Positions 32,883 through 42,066 of a DNA stretch of 64,000 nucleotides are shown piece after piece. Location of the stretch: positions 868,001 to 932,000 of the forward strand of contig NZ_JANUGU010000001.1 in the NCBI RefSeq assembly GCF_024753145.1, in the 5' to 3' direction. Source of the stretch: Massilia terrae (GTDB taxonomy: Bacteria > Pseudomonadota > Gammaproteobacteria > Burkholderiales > Burkholderiaceae_D). The notes below the pieces were generated by a model. That model saw only the letters and a list, made by a program, of their open reading frames with translations, was not told the origin of the DNA and did no database searches. Position numbers and translations under genes: made by a program. How positions within the stretch are numbered: the stretch's first letter is position 1; the number at the start of each line of letters is the position of its first letter.

Positions 32883-35800
32883 TTAGTTGCGGAAGTTCGC
32901 GCCGATCATGATCTTGCGGCCCGAGTAGCTGTAGTCCAGTATGCTCGGTGCGCCGCTGGCGAACGGCACGTAGGAACCCTGGCTGTTGCTGGTGACCGCG
33001 TTGCCCAGGTTGCGGCCCTCGACGAACAGCTCGACGTTGCGCGAGATCTTGTAGGCGATCTTGGCATCGATGTAGCGAGTCGCGTCGCGGAAGTTCGGCG
33101 AACCCGGGTTGTATGCCGGCGGACGTGCGTTGCCGCTGGCGTTCGGGTAGTTGTTCAGGGCGTTGCCGCTCGAACCAGCGATGTTGTTGAAGAACGGCGC
33201 CACACCCTGCACCGCGACACGTGCCGACAGGCGGCCGTCGTCGTACCAGAAGGCCCAGTTGTACTGGAACTTCGATTCGCGCAGCGGCGGCATCGGGGTG
33301 CCGGTCAGCAGGTCCACGATGTTCTGCGTCGACGACACCGATTTCAGCTTGGTGTAGTTGCCGTCGAAGCCCGTATAGCGCAGGTACGAAGGCAGGAAGG
33401 TGAACGCGGTCTTGGTACCGAACTCATAGCCCTTGCGGGTGGTCGCGATGCCATTCTCATAGGTCGGGAACGAGAACGGCAGCTCGGCCAGGTTCTGGCC
33501 CGTGGTCGGGTCGATCAGGGCCAGTCCCAGCGTGCCATTGGCGGTCTGCACCAGTGCCGGGCCGACGATACCACGCTGGTTGAAGTAGGACAGCGAGAAC
33601 ATCGTGTCCTTGTTCGGGTAGAACTCGGCGCTCCAGTTCTGGTTCAGGTTCTTCTGCGCTTGCAGGGCCGGGTTGCCGACGGTCTTGGTGCAGGTCTGGG
33701 TTGCATCGGTACCCAGGCGCTCGTCGTAGCGGCACAGGCCAGAAGGCAACAGGAAGGTGACCGGCGGACGGGCTACGGTGCGGGCGCGGTTGTAGCGCAC
33801 CACGACCTTGTCCGGCACCACCCACATCGCCAGGTTATAGATCGGAAGGAAGTCGTGGGTGGTCGCATCGACGGCGGTGTTGGTGGTCACCGTGACGTCG
33901 TTGATGCCGCCCGTGGCGTTCGGGTTAGCCGGGTCGAAGGTGGCAGTCTTCGTGATCGATTCGAATGCCATCTGGCCGATGCCGTGCACCTTGGTGCGGA
34001 TGTAGCGGTAGCCCAGGTTACCCTCGATTTCCCAGCCGAACGGCAGCGAACGGTTGGTGAACGGGATGTGGTCGATGTTGAAGTCGCTCATGAGGTATGC
34101 CGCCTCGGAGCGTTCGCTCATCCGGGTGACCGGCTGGGCATAGGTCTTGCCGTCAGTGCCCACGCAGGTGTAGATGCAGTTCAGGTTGGCGTTCGGGACG
34201 TTGGACAGCGCGAAGGTCTTGAGCACGTCGATGTTCGGCCAGTTGGTCAGGGCGCTGCCGAAGGAACCCTTGGCGCCGTTGAAGAACTGGGTGTTCGTGA
34301 CGTTACCCGAGAGCGACTGGCCGATGATGTCCACGAACTGCGCCGGGGTCACGGTGACCGTGCCCGAACCCTGGCGGTTGTAGGCATTGCTCGGGGTGAA
34401 GCCGAAGTTGCACTTGTTGCCGCCCGCGCCCAGCGAACCGGCGGTGTCCTGGCAGCCGACCAGGGTGCTGCGGACGATCGACGGCTCAACGTACACGTTC
34501 GGCGTCGTGCTGACCTGGTAGCCGTTGCCGCTGTTGCCCCACTGGTTGTACTTGGTGTCGCGCAGGTTGAAACCGGATTTCAGGCGGGTGAAGAACGGCA
34601 CGCGGTCGCCCAGCGCATACGTCAGGTCCAGCTTGGCGGTACGCTCTTCGGTGTCGCGGACGGTCGGCGTATAGGTCAGTTGCGGCTGCGAGCTGGTGAG
34701 CAGCGGCTGCTGGGCCGCGGTGTAGGCCGGGATGTCGTTGATATTGGTGCCGCCGCCGGTCACTTTCGCCGACGCTCCCGGTGCCGTGAGCGCGCCGTAG
34801 TTGGCCGCGTTGTACAGGTTGAAGTTCGAACCCGACGGGAAGCTGTAGGCCCACAGTCCGTTCGGCTGCGCGGTCAGCGTCGCTGCGCCATACGCGTAGC
34901 TGAAGGTGGTGCGGAACTGCTCTGCGACGTAGTTCGACTTGGCGTCGCCGGCCAGGAACTCGGCGGTGAGGCCGTCGTGTTTCCAGATGCCGCCCAACTG
35001 CAGGTACTTGGTGATGCTGGAGTCGCGGTTGTAGATCTGGTCAACGCCGGCGGTGCCGTCGCTGATGCCGAAGCTGGTCACGTGGTGGTTGGCATCCACG
35101 GTGACGGACGACGGGTTGACGTTGGTGACCGCGCCCGCGGTCGGCACGCCGTTCGCAAAGCTCGGGTTGTTCGGATACAGGTAATAGCCGGTCGCAGTCG
35201 GGGAGACACTGCGCTTGCCGCTGGCATCGACAAAGGTGCCGGCCGTATTGACGTTCATGCCGCCGAGGTTGAGGAACGAGGTATTGTTCTCGGTCCGGCG
35301 CTTGGAGTAGCTGCCCTTGGCGTACACAGTCAGCTCGTTGTTGACCTTGAAGTCTGCGCGCAGGTCGATGCTCTGGCGCTTGTCGATTTCACGCTGGACC
35401 TTGTTGCGGACCAGCGAAGGCGTGTAGTCGTTCCACTGGTTCAGGCAGCTGATCAGCTCATTCTGCCGCGCGTTCACCGCATTGGTGCGGTTGGTCGAGC
35501 TCAGGTTCTTCAGCGAATTATCGGCGGTGGTCAGCTGCGGGAAGGCCGCATAGCAGTCGGCCTTGGTCTGGGCGGCGGCCGACTTGGTCAGGATCTCCTG
35601 GGGCGTGGCCGTGTTGTAGTTGCCGGTACCGGTGGTGTAGGGATAAATGCCGGTCGAACCCACCGACAGCCCGGCCGGCGTGGTCGACGCCGGATCCGCC
35701 ATGTTCAGCGTGGCTGGATTGTAGGTAAAGGTCTTGTTCGGCGAATTGTCGAAGTCGATCAGGCGCGAATAACCGGCGTTCGCGCTGGTGGCCACCTGCA

Positions 35801-36554
35801 TCTGGTGCTGCTCGTTCGCCAGGGTCGATGCCGATGCATTCAGCAGCAGGCCGAGGCGGTTGTCCATGAACTTGCGGGCCAGGATGACGTTGGTGTCCGG
35901 CTCCCACTTCTTGTTCAGGTTGTTCTGGGTGCCGGCCACGCGCACCGACACGAAGGGCTCCTTGAAGTCCAGGCCGGTGCGGGTCTTGATGATGATGCCG
36001 CCGCCGAGGGAGCCTTCAACCATGTCGGCGGTCGAACCCTTGACCACGTCCACGCTCTTGATCAGGTCCGCCGAAAGCTGGCGGAATTCGGAGCCGCGGC
36101 CGCTGTCGCCCGGGTTGCTGGCCGACTGCACGGCCTGGCCGTCCAGTTCGACGCGGGTCAGGTCAGGGCCGTTGCCGCGCACGGCCACCGTGACGCCCTC
36201 GCCGAAGTCGCCGCGGTCCAGCGCGATGCCGGACATGCGCGAAATCGCCTCGCCGATATTGCGGTCGGGGAGGGAGCCGACATCTTCCGCGACGATCGAG
36301 TCGATCGCGGTGGCCGCGTTCTTCTTGCGATCGATACTCGATTGTTGCGAGCGGCGGGTGCTCACCACCACGGTGGTCAGCCCATCTTTGTTCTCGGTCG
36401 TGACTTTGGTGGGGGCAGCCTGGTCTTGCGCCTGGTTGGATTGGGTCGCAGTTTCCTGCGCCATGGCTGCGTTGGCAGCGACGAGTGATGCAAGCGCCAG
36501 CGACACCGCGTAGCTCAAGCGCGTGAGGCGGATGCGTTGTTCCATTTCTCTCAT
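32883..36554 (-). CDS. Large TonB-dependent receptor, probable pectic or hemicellulosic oligosaccharide uptake
   Basis: This 1223-residue receptor has a signal peptide (about 1-32, AMAQ) and a TonB-box-like stretch (TTVVVSTRRSQQ). The plug (about 80-230) contains VAEDVGSLPDRNIGEAISRMSGIALDR and VRGNGPDLTRVELDGQAV, and the large barrel ends in ANFRN. Its style is TonB-Xanth-Caul. Its CLNQWNDYTPS segment recurs in the receptor at 62896 (CLNQWNDYSPG), so these two form a subfamily. The ATG at 36554 follows GGAGACAGGT. It is divergent from the GH2/SASA/SDR/GH29 operon and has a GntR-type operator-like palindrome upstream. Confidence 0.93.
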   Translation of the reverse strand: MREMEQRIRLTRLSYAVSLALASLVAANAAMAQETATQSNQAQDQAAPTKVTTENKDGLTTVVVSTRRSQQSSIDRKKNAATAIDSIVAEDVGSLPDRNIGEAISRMSGIALDRGDFGEGVTVAVRGNGPDLTRVELDGQAVQSASNPGDSGRGSEFRQLSADLIKSVDVVKGSTADMVEGSLGGGIIIKTRTGLDFKEPFVSVRVAGTQNNLNKKWEPDTNVILARKFMDNRLGLLLNASASTLANEQHQMQVATSANAGYSRLIDFDNSPNKTFTYNPATLNMADPASTTPAGLSVGSTGIYPYTTGTGNYNTATPQEILTKSAAAQTKADCYAAFPQLTTADNSLKNLSSTNRTNAVNARQNELISCLNQWNDYTPSLVRNKVQREIDKRQSIDLRADFKVNNELTVYAKGSYSKRRTENNTSFLNLGGMNVNTAGTFVDASGKRSVSPTATGYYLYPNNPSFANGVPTAGAVTNVNPSSVTVDANHHVTSFGISDGTAGVDQIYNRDSSITKYLQLGGIWKHDGLTAEFLAGDAKSNYVAEQFRTTFSYAYGAATLTAQPNGLWAYSFPSGSNFNLYNAANYGALTAPGASAKVTGGGTNINDIPAYTAAQQPLLTSSQPQLTYTPTVRDTEERTAKLDLTYALGDRVPFFTRLKSGFNLRDTKYNQWGNSGNGYQVSTTPNVYVEPSIVRSTLVGCQDTAGSLGAGGNKCNFGFTPSNAYNRQGSGTVTVTPAQFVDIIGQSLSGNVTNTQFFNGAKGSFGSALTNWPNIDVLKTFALSNVPNANLNCIYTCVGTDGKTYAQPVTRMSERSEAAYLMSDFNIDHIPFTNRSLPFGWEIEGNLGYRYIRTKVHGIGQMAFESITKTATFDPANPNATGGINDVTVTTNTAVDATTHDFLPIYNLAMWVVPDKVVVRYNRARTVARPPVTFLLPSGLCRYDERLGTDATQTCTKTVGNPALQAQKNLNQNWSAEFYPNKDTMFSLSYFNQRGIVGPALVQTANGTLGLALIDPTTGQNLAELPFSFPTYENGIATTRKGYEFGTKTAFTFLPSYLRYTGFDGNYTKLKSVSSTQNIVDLLTGTPMPPLRESKFQYNWAFWYDDGRLSARVAVQGVAPFFNNIAGSSGNALNNYPNASGNARPPAYNPGSPNFRDATRYIDAKIAYKISRNVELFVEGRNLGNAVTSNSQGSYVPFASGAPSILDYSYSGRKIMIGANFRN

Positions 36555-36620
36555 ACCTGTCTCCATTATTGGTCCAGCAGGGACCTGTTATCCCGGGCTT
36601 TGCCCGTGCCCTGAAGGGGC

Positions 36621-36637
36621 GATTGGTCCGACCAGTG
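36621..36637. promoter_or_regulatory. GntR (FadR-subfamily) type operator candidate
   Basis: The palindromic core TGGTCCGACCA (36624-36634) fits the TNGT-N3-ACNA pattern of FadR-subfamily GntR regulators, which include the uronate regulators ExuR and UxuR. It lies 67 bp upstream of the TonB receptor ATG. No GntR gene is in the window, so the regulator is unknown. Confidence 0.55.
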
Positions 36638-36816
36638 TATTTCCCGATTCAAGCCATGTGGCATGCCAAGATGCAATCAATCAAGAAGATGCTCGAAACG
36701 CGCAGTTTGGCGGCCAATCGTGTTGTTTTGATCACCAAACTGAGCGTTTTCGAATGAGGGAACCCTGCACATTGCGCGCCTGTTCGCTCATCCCGGTGAT
36801 TAAAAAGCGCGGTTCG

Positions 36817-36845
36817 TTGACTGGGGCTGGAGGCGCGCATAGCAT
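36817..36845 (+). promoter_or_regulatory. Sigma70-like promoter of the GH2/SASA/SDR/GH29 operon
   Basis: TTGACT (36817-36822), 17 bp, TAGCAT (36840-36845), followed by CG. It is identical in boxes and spacing to the GH28 promoter at 30150-30178, with the shared upstream block 133 bp away. Confidence 0.65.
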
Positions 36846-36886
36846 CGTGCCGCTATCACAACAATCTGGCCGACGCCGTCCACTTC

Positions 36887-39847
36887 ATGAACCCACGTAC
36901 CCCCACTTTGGTCCCCGCCGCGCTCGCAGTGCTCCTCGCGTGGTCGTGCGGCGCGGCGCCTGCTGCTGCGCGCGAGGTCTTCAACTTCAACCCGGGCTGG
37001 AAGCTGGCGGTGGCCGATCCGGCCCGCGCCGCCGAGGCCAGTTTTGACGACAGCGGCTGGAAAAAGGTCACCCTGCCGCGCGCCTGGAACGAGGACGACG
37101 CCTTCAGCAAGGACATCGCCGACCACACGACCGGCATCGCCTGGTACCGCAAGCGTTTCACCTTGCCGGAAGAGGCGCGTGGGCAGAAGGTGTTCATCGA
37201 ATTCGAAGGCGCGCGCCAGGCGGCCGAGGTGTACGTCAACGGCAAGCGCGCGGCGCTGCACGAGGATGGCGTCACGGCCTTCGGCGTCGATATCAGCGCG
37301 CTGCTGGTCCCGGGCGAGAACGTGATCGCGGTCCGCACCGACAACAGCTGGGAATACCGCGAGCAGGCCACCGGCCAGCGCTACCAGTGGGAAGACAAGA
37401 ACTTCAACGCCAACTATGGCGGCCTGCCGAAGAACGTCAAGCTGCACGTGGCGGACAAGCTGTACCAGACCTTGCCCCTGTATTCGAGCCTGGGCACGAC
37501 CGGCGTGTACATCTACGCGCGCGACTTCGACATCCGCGGCAAGCGCGCCACCGTCACCGCCGAATCGCAGGTGCGCAACGAATACGACAAGCCGCGCACC
37601 TTCAGCTACGAGGTCGAGATCCGCGACGCCGACGGCAAGAAGGTCGCCGGCTTCTCGGCGCCTGCCCAGACGCTGGCGGCAGGAGCGACAGGCACCGTCA
37701 AGGCCAGCGCCAAGGTCGGCGGCCTGCACTTCTGGAGCTGGGGCTACGGCTACTTGTACAACGTGGTGACCACGCTGAAGGTCGACGGCAAGCCGGTCGA
37801 CAGCGTCACCACCCGCACAGGCTTCCGCAAGACCGAATTCGGCCACGGCATGATCAAGCTGAACGACCGCGTGATCCAGGTGCACGGCTATGCCCAGCGC
37901 ACCACCAACGAATGGCCGGCGATCGGCCAGTCGGTGCCGGCCTGGATGTCCGACTACAGCAACGGCCTCGCGCTGGAGAGTAACGCCAACCTGTTCCGCT
38001 GGATGCACATCACGCCGTGGAAGCAGGATGTGGAGTCCTTCGACCGCATCGGCATGATGCAGGCGATGCCGGCCGGCGACTCGGAGGCCGACGTCACCGG
38101 CCGCCGCTGGGGCCAGCGCCTCGAGGTGATGCGCGACGAGATCATCTACAACCGCAACAACCCGAGCATCGTGTTCTATGAAAGCGGCAACCGCGGCGTG
38201 AGCGAAGAACACATGCGTGACATGAAGGCGATCCGCGACGAGTTCGACCCCTACGGCGGCCGCGCATCGGGCAGCCGCGAGATGCTCGCTTCCGACGTCG
38301 CCGAGTATGGCGGCGAAATGTTATACATCAATAAGAGCGCGCGCATCCCGTTCTGGGCCATGGAGTATTCGCGCGACGAAGCCGCGCGCGAGTTCCGCGA
38401 CAACTGGACCCCGCCCTTCCATAAAGATGGCGACGGGCCGCAGCACAAGGGCGCCGACGCCAGCGTCTACAACCGCAACCAGGACACGCACGCGATCGAG
38501 GACGTGCAGCGCTGGTACGACTACTGGCGGGAGCGGCCGGGCACCGGCACCCGCGTCAGCTCGGGCGGCGTGAATATCGTGTTCTCCGACACGAACACCC
38601 ACCATCGTGGCCTGGACAACTATCGCCGCAGCGGCGAGGTCGACGCCATGCGCATCAAGAAGGACGGCTGGTTCGCGCACCAGGTGGTGTGGGACGGCTG
38701 GGTCGACATCGAGCATCCGCGCGCCTACATCATCGGGCACTGGAACTACGCTCCCGGCACGGTCAAGCCGGTGACGGTGGTGTCGAGCGCCGACCGCGTC
38801 GACCTGTACCTGAACGGCAAACCGCTCGGCCACGGCCGCCAGCATGAGCGCTTCCTGTTCAGCTTCGACGACGTGGCATGGCAGCCGGGCGAGCTGAAGG
38901 CCATCGGCTACAACGCCGCCGGCAAGCAGATTTGCGAGACCTCGGTCGCCACCGCCGGTGCGCCGGCCGCGCTGCGCCTGACCGCGATGACCGCGCCGGG
39001 CGGCCTGCATGCCGATGGCGCCGACCTCGCGCTGGTGCAGGTGGAAGTGGTCGACGCCAAGGGGCAGCGCAATCCGGTCGCGATGGACAAGGTGCACTTC
39101 GAACTCGATGGTCCGGCCGAGTGGCGCGGCGGTATCGCGCAAGGACCGGACAACTACATCTTGTCGCATGACTTGCCGGTAATCGGCGGCGTGAACCGCG
39201 TGCTGGTGCGAAGCGGCGCCGAACCGGGACGCATCGTGCTGCGCGCTACCGCCGAGGGCTATGCGCCGGCGGAGTTGGTGCTGCAATCGGTCTCCGCGCC
39301 GTCGAGCGGCGGCTTGTCCACGCACCTGCCGGGCGAAGGACAGCCGCTGCGCCTGGATCGCGGGCCGACGCCGACGACGCCGTCGTTCCACGTGTCGCGC
39401 GTCGCAGTGCCGGTCGCATCGGTCGAGGCATCCAGCAACGGTGAGAATGCGGCCAAGTCCTTCGACGACAACGAGACCAGCGTCTGGGCCAGCGCGGCGG
39501 GCGACAAGAAACCGGCCATCACCTACAAGCTGGCCGCGCCGGCCACCCTGAGCGAGGTGGTGCTGAAGCTGTCCGGCTGGCGCGAGCGCAGCTACCCGCT
39601 GCGGGTCCTCGTCGACGACACCGAAGTATTCAACGGCATGACGCCCAAGAGCCTGGGTTACGTGACGCTGCCGCTCAAGTCGCACAAGGGCAGCAGCGTG
39701 CGCATCGAGCTGATTGGCGCCGCCGATGAGAAGAATGCGATCGCGCTGACCGAAGTGGCAAACCAGAAGATTACCGACACCGGCGCGAACCGCACGCCGA
39801 AAGGCACGCTGTCGATCGTCGAGGCCGAGTTCTATCGCGTTCCGTAA
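36887..39847 (+). CDS. GH2-family-like exported protein with atypical acid/base motif
   Basis: This 986-residue protein has a signal peptide (about 1-28). The GH2 sugar-binding jelly roll is at about 30-190 (WYRKRFTLP, EVYVNGK, NVIAVRTDN), immunoglobulin-like domain about 205-315, TIM-barrel domain about 320-560, DUF4982-like and Ig-like domains about 600-790 and a C-terminal discoidin-like beta-sandwich about 830-985. Where GH2 enzymes have NHPSIxxWSxxNE, this protein reads NNPSIVFYESGNRG, so the acid/base Glu position is R436. E432 or E493 (FWAMEYS) might act instead. The reaction is therefore uncertain, and it may belong to a GH2-related family with a different mechanism. It is the first gene of an operon with SASA, SDR and GH29. 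Confidence 0.75.
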   Translation: MNPRTPTLVPAALAVLLAWSCGAAPAAAREVFNFNPGWKLAVADPARAAEASFDDSGWKKVTLPRAWNEDDAFSKDIADHTTGIAWYRKRFTLPEEARGQKVFIEFEGARQAAEVYVNGKRAALHEDGVTAFGVDISALLVPGENVIAVRTDNSWEYREQATGQRYQWEDKNFNANYGGLPKNVKLHVADKLYQTLPLYSSLGTTGVYIYARDFDIRGKRATVTAESQVRNEYDKPRTFSYEVEIRDADGKKVAGFSAPAQTLAAGATGTVKASAKVGGLHFWSWGYGYLYNVVTTLKVDGKPVDSVTTRTGFRKTEFGHGMIKLNDRVIQVHGYAQRTTNEWPAIGQSVPAWMSDYSNGLALESNANLFRWMHITPWKQDVESFDRIGMMQAMPAGDSEADVTGRRWGQRLEVMRDEIIYNRNNPSIVFYESGNRGVSEEHMRDMKAIRDEFDPYGGRASGSREMLASDVAEYGGEMLYINKSARIPFWAMEYSRDEAAREFRDNWTPPFHKDGDGPQHKGADASVYNRNQDTHAIEDVQRWYDYWRERPGTGTRVSSGGVNIVFSDTNTHHRGLDNYRRSGEVDAMRIKKDGWFAHQVVWDGWVDIEHPRAYIIGHWNYAPGTVKPVTVVSSADRVDLYLNGKPLGHGRQHERFLFSFDDVAWQPGELKAIGYNAAGKQICETSVATAGAPAALRLTAMTAPGGLHADGADLALVQVEVVDAKGQRNPVAMDKVHFELDGPAEWRGGIAQGPDNYILSHDLPVIGGVNRVLVRSGAEPGRIVLRATAEGYAPAELVLQSVSAPSSGGLSTHLPGEGQPLRLDRGPTPTTPSFHVSRVAVPVASVEASSNGENAAKSFDDNETSVWASAAGDKKPAITYKLAAPATLSEVVLKLSGWRERSYPLRVLVDDTEVFNGMTPKSLGYVTLPLKSHKGSSVRIELIGAADEKNAIALTEVANQKITDTGANRTPKGTLSIVEAEFYRVP

Positions 39848-39859
39848 GTGAGGATCAAG

Positions 39860-41296
39860 ATGTATCAGACCAATCGGCCATGGCGGCTTGCCCTGGCGCT
39901 GGCAGCCCTGTTTGCCGCTTCGGCGGCCGACGCCGCGGTGCGGCTGCCGGCGATCATTTCGGACCACCTCGTGCTGCAACGCGCGGACAAGGTGCCGGTG
40001 TGGGGATGGGCCGCGCCCAATGAACAAGTCAGCGTGAAGATCGGCACGCAGGAAAAAACGGTGCGCGCCGGCGCGGATGGCAAGTGGTCTGTGCAGCTGG
40101 ACCTGCGCCGCACATCGGATGCACCGGGGCCGCTGGCAGTGCGCGGGCAGGGCAACGAGATCGTGGTGAACGACGTGCTGGTCGGCGAGGTGTGGCTGGC
40201 TTCCGGCCAGTCGAACATGCAGAAGCCGCTCGGCGAACAGCACGGGCAAAAGCCGACCCTGAACAGCGAGGCCGAAATTGCGGCCGCCAACCACCCGGCG
40301 ATCCGTCTGTTCAAGGTGAGCCGCAACAAGGCGCAGAAGCCGGGCGATGACGTATCCGGCAAGTGGGTCGTGTGCACGCCCGAATCCGTCGAGGCCACCA
40401 AGTTCTCGGCGGCGGCTTACTTCTTTGGGCGCCGCCTGAACCAGGAGCTGCATACGCCGGTCGGCCTGATCGATTCTACAGTCGGCGGCACGCGCATCGA
40501 ACTGTGGACGCCGGTCGAGAATCAGACCGCCGACGCCTGGCCTGCATCGGACTTGTCGATCCTGTACAACGGCATGGTGGCTGGCCTGGCGCCGTTCGGG
40601 ATCAAGGGCGTGATCTGGTACCAGGGCGAGTCCAACATCATGGACACGGACGACGGCGCCGCCTACGCCGGCAAGATGAAGGCGCTGGTCTCGGGCTGGC
40701 GCCAGCACTGGAACGCCAGCTTCCCGTTCTACTACGTGCAGGTCGCGCCCCACCTCTACCATTCCACGCGCCACGACCGGGTGACGGATTCCGATGCCGA
40801 ACCGCGGCTGTGGGAAGCACAGGCGCAGTCGCTGCGCATTCCTGGCACGGGTATGATTGTCACCACCGACCTCGTCGACGACCTGCGCGACATCCACCCG
40901 CGCGACAAGAAGACGGTGGGCGAGCGGCTGGCCAACGTGGCGCTGGTGCAGGCCTACGACCGGCGCGACATCGAAGCCTACGGTCCGGCGTTCAAGTCGA
41001 TGGCGATTGAAGGCGACAAGGCGATCCTGAGCTTCGCCCACGCCGACGGGCTGGCCGCGCGCGACGGCAAGGCGCTGAGCTGGTTCGACATCGCCGGCGC
41101 GGATGGCCGCTATTATTCGGCGAAGGCCAGCATCGAGCAGGGCAAGGTGGTGCTGAGCAGCCCCAAGGTGCCGCATCCGGTGAAGGCGCGGTTTGCATGG
41201 GACGAGGCGGCGCAGCCGAATCTGGTCAACAAGGCGGGACTGCCGGGAGTGCCGTTCCGGTCAGAACAGCCTGTACCTGAAGGAGAAAATGAATGA
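39860..41296 (+). CDS. Sialate O-acetylesterase-like SGNH carbohydrate esterase, exported
   Basis: This 478-residue protein has a signal peptide (about 1-26, ADAA), the catalytic Ser S118 in LASGQSNMQ, and the GVIWYQGESN block (about 250-259) of the SASA family. In plant-polysaccharide clusters such enzymes remove acetyl groups from pectin or xylan, so the sialate name need not reflect the substrate. The ATG at 39860 follows GTGAGGATCAAG; a GTG four codons upstream is the alternative. It lies 12 bp after the GH2-like gene and overlaps the SDR start by 4 bases. Confidence 0.87.
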   Translation: MYQTNRPWRLALALAALFAASAADAAVRLPAIISDHLVLQRADKVPVWGWAAPNEQVSVKIGTQEKTVRAGADGKWSVQLDLRRTSDAPGPLAVRGQGNEIVVNDVLVGEVWLASGQSNMQKPLGEQHGQKPTLNSEAEIAAANHPAIRLFKVSRNKAQKPGDDVSGKWVVCTPESVEATKFSAAAYFFGRRLNQELHTPVGLIDSTVGGTRIELWTPVENQTADAWPASDLSILYNGMVAGLAPFGIKGVIWYQGESNIMDTDDGAAYAGKMKALVSGWRQHWNASFPFYYVQVAPHLYHSTRHDRVTDSDAEPRLWEAQAQSLRIPGTGMIVTTDLVDDLRDIHPRDKKTVGERLANVALVQAYDRRDIEAYGPAFKSMAIEGDKAILSFAHADGLAARDGKALSWFDIAGADGRYYSAKASIEQGKVVLSSPKVPHPVKARFAWDEAAQPNLVNKAGLPGVPFRSEQPVPEGENE

Positions 41297-42066
41297 GCGG
41301 CCGTCTGGAAGGCAAAGTAGCAATCGTCACCGGCTCGACCATGGGCATCGGCGCCGCCATCGCGCGTCGTTTCGTGGCCGAGGGTGCGCGCGTAGTGATC
41401 AACAGCCACCGCGACGACGAACACGCCGCGGCAATGCGCGCGGAGCTGGGCAGCGAAAACAGCATGTTCGAACTGGCCGACGTGTCCGACCGGACCGCCA
41501 CGCGGCGCCTGGTGGACCGCACCGTGGAGCTCTTCGGAAAGGTCGACATCCTGGTCAATAACGCCGGCATGAACGTGTTTTCCGATCCGCTCCAACTGAC
41601 GCCGGAAGACTGGCAGCGCTGCATGGCGGTCGACCTCGAAGGCGCCTGGAACATGGCGCTGGCGGCGCTGCCGCGCATGCTGGAACGGAGCGCCGGCAGC
41701 ATCGTCAACATCGCCTCGGTCCACGGGCACAAGATCATTCCGGGCTGTTTTCCTTACCCGGTGGCCAAGCATGCGCTGATCGGCCTGACTCGCTCCCTGG
41801 CGATCGAATACGCGGCGCGCGGCATCCGCGTCAATTCGATCTCGCCGGGTTTAATCATGACGGAGCAGATCAAGGCCTGGCTGGCGAGCTGCCCGGACCC
41901 GGAAGCGGAGCGCCAGCGCCAGGCCAATCTGCTGCCGTGCCGCCGCATCGGCGAGCCGGAGGAGGTGGCCTATACCGCGCTGTTCCTCGCCAGCGACGAG
42001 GCGCGCTTCATCAATGCCGCTGACATCCTGATCGACGGCGGGCGCAGCCAGCTTTATCATGAGTGA
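41293..42066 (+). CDS. SDR-family dehydrogenase, candidate NAD(P)-dependent galactose/fucose 1-dehydrogenase
   Basis: This classical 257-residue short-chain dehydrogenase has TGSTMGIG (13-20), NNAG (89-92), S142 and Y155-x3-K159 (YPVAK), and no signal peptide. It overlaps the esterase stop (ATGA) and the GH29 start, so it is translated with enzymes that free sugars, notably L-fucose. It may oxidise fucose or galactose to the lactone; the latter would feed the lactonase/DgoD/DgoK/DgoA route in this window. The substrate is inferred from context. A general SDR such as a 3-oxoacyl reductase or deoxyfuconate dehydrogenase cannot be excluded. Confidence 0.75.
   Translation: MSGRLEGKVAIVTGSTMGIGAAIARRFVAEGARVVINSHRDDEHAAAMRAELGSENSMFELADVSDRTATRRLVDRTVELFGKVDILVNNAGMNVFSDPLQLTPEDWQRCMAVDLEGAWNMALAALPRMLERSAGSIVNIASVHGHKIIPGCFPYPVAKHALIGLTRSLAIEYAARGIRVNSISPGLIMTEQIKAWLASCPDPEAERQRQANLLPCRRIGEPEEVAYTALFLASDEARFINAADILIDGGRSQLYHE

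Larger units (their letters stand above)
36555..36886. other. Divergent intergenic regulatory region (332 bp)
   Basis: No gene is visible here. The region separates the large TonB receptor (minus) from the GH2 operon (plus). From left to right it holds an ATTGGTCCA half-site (about 36571-36579), the palindrome GATTGGTCCGACCAGTG (36621-36637), the block AGAAGATGCTCGAAACGCG (from 36684) shared with the GH28 upstream region, and the TTGACT-17-TAGCAT promoter (36817-36845). Confidence 0.7.
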
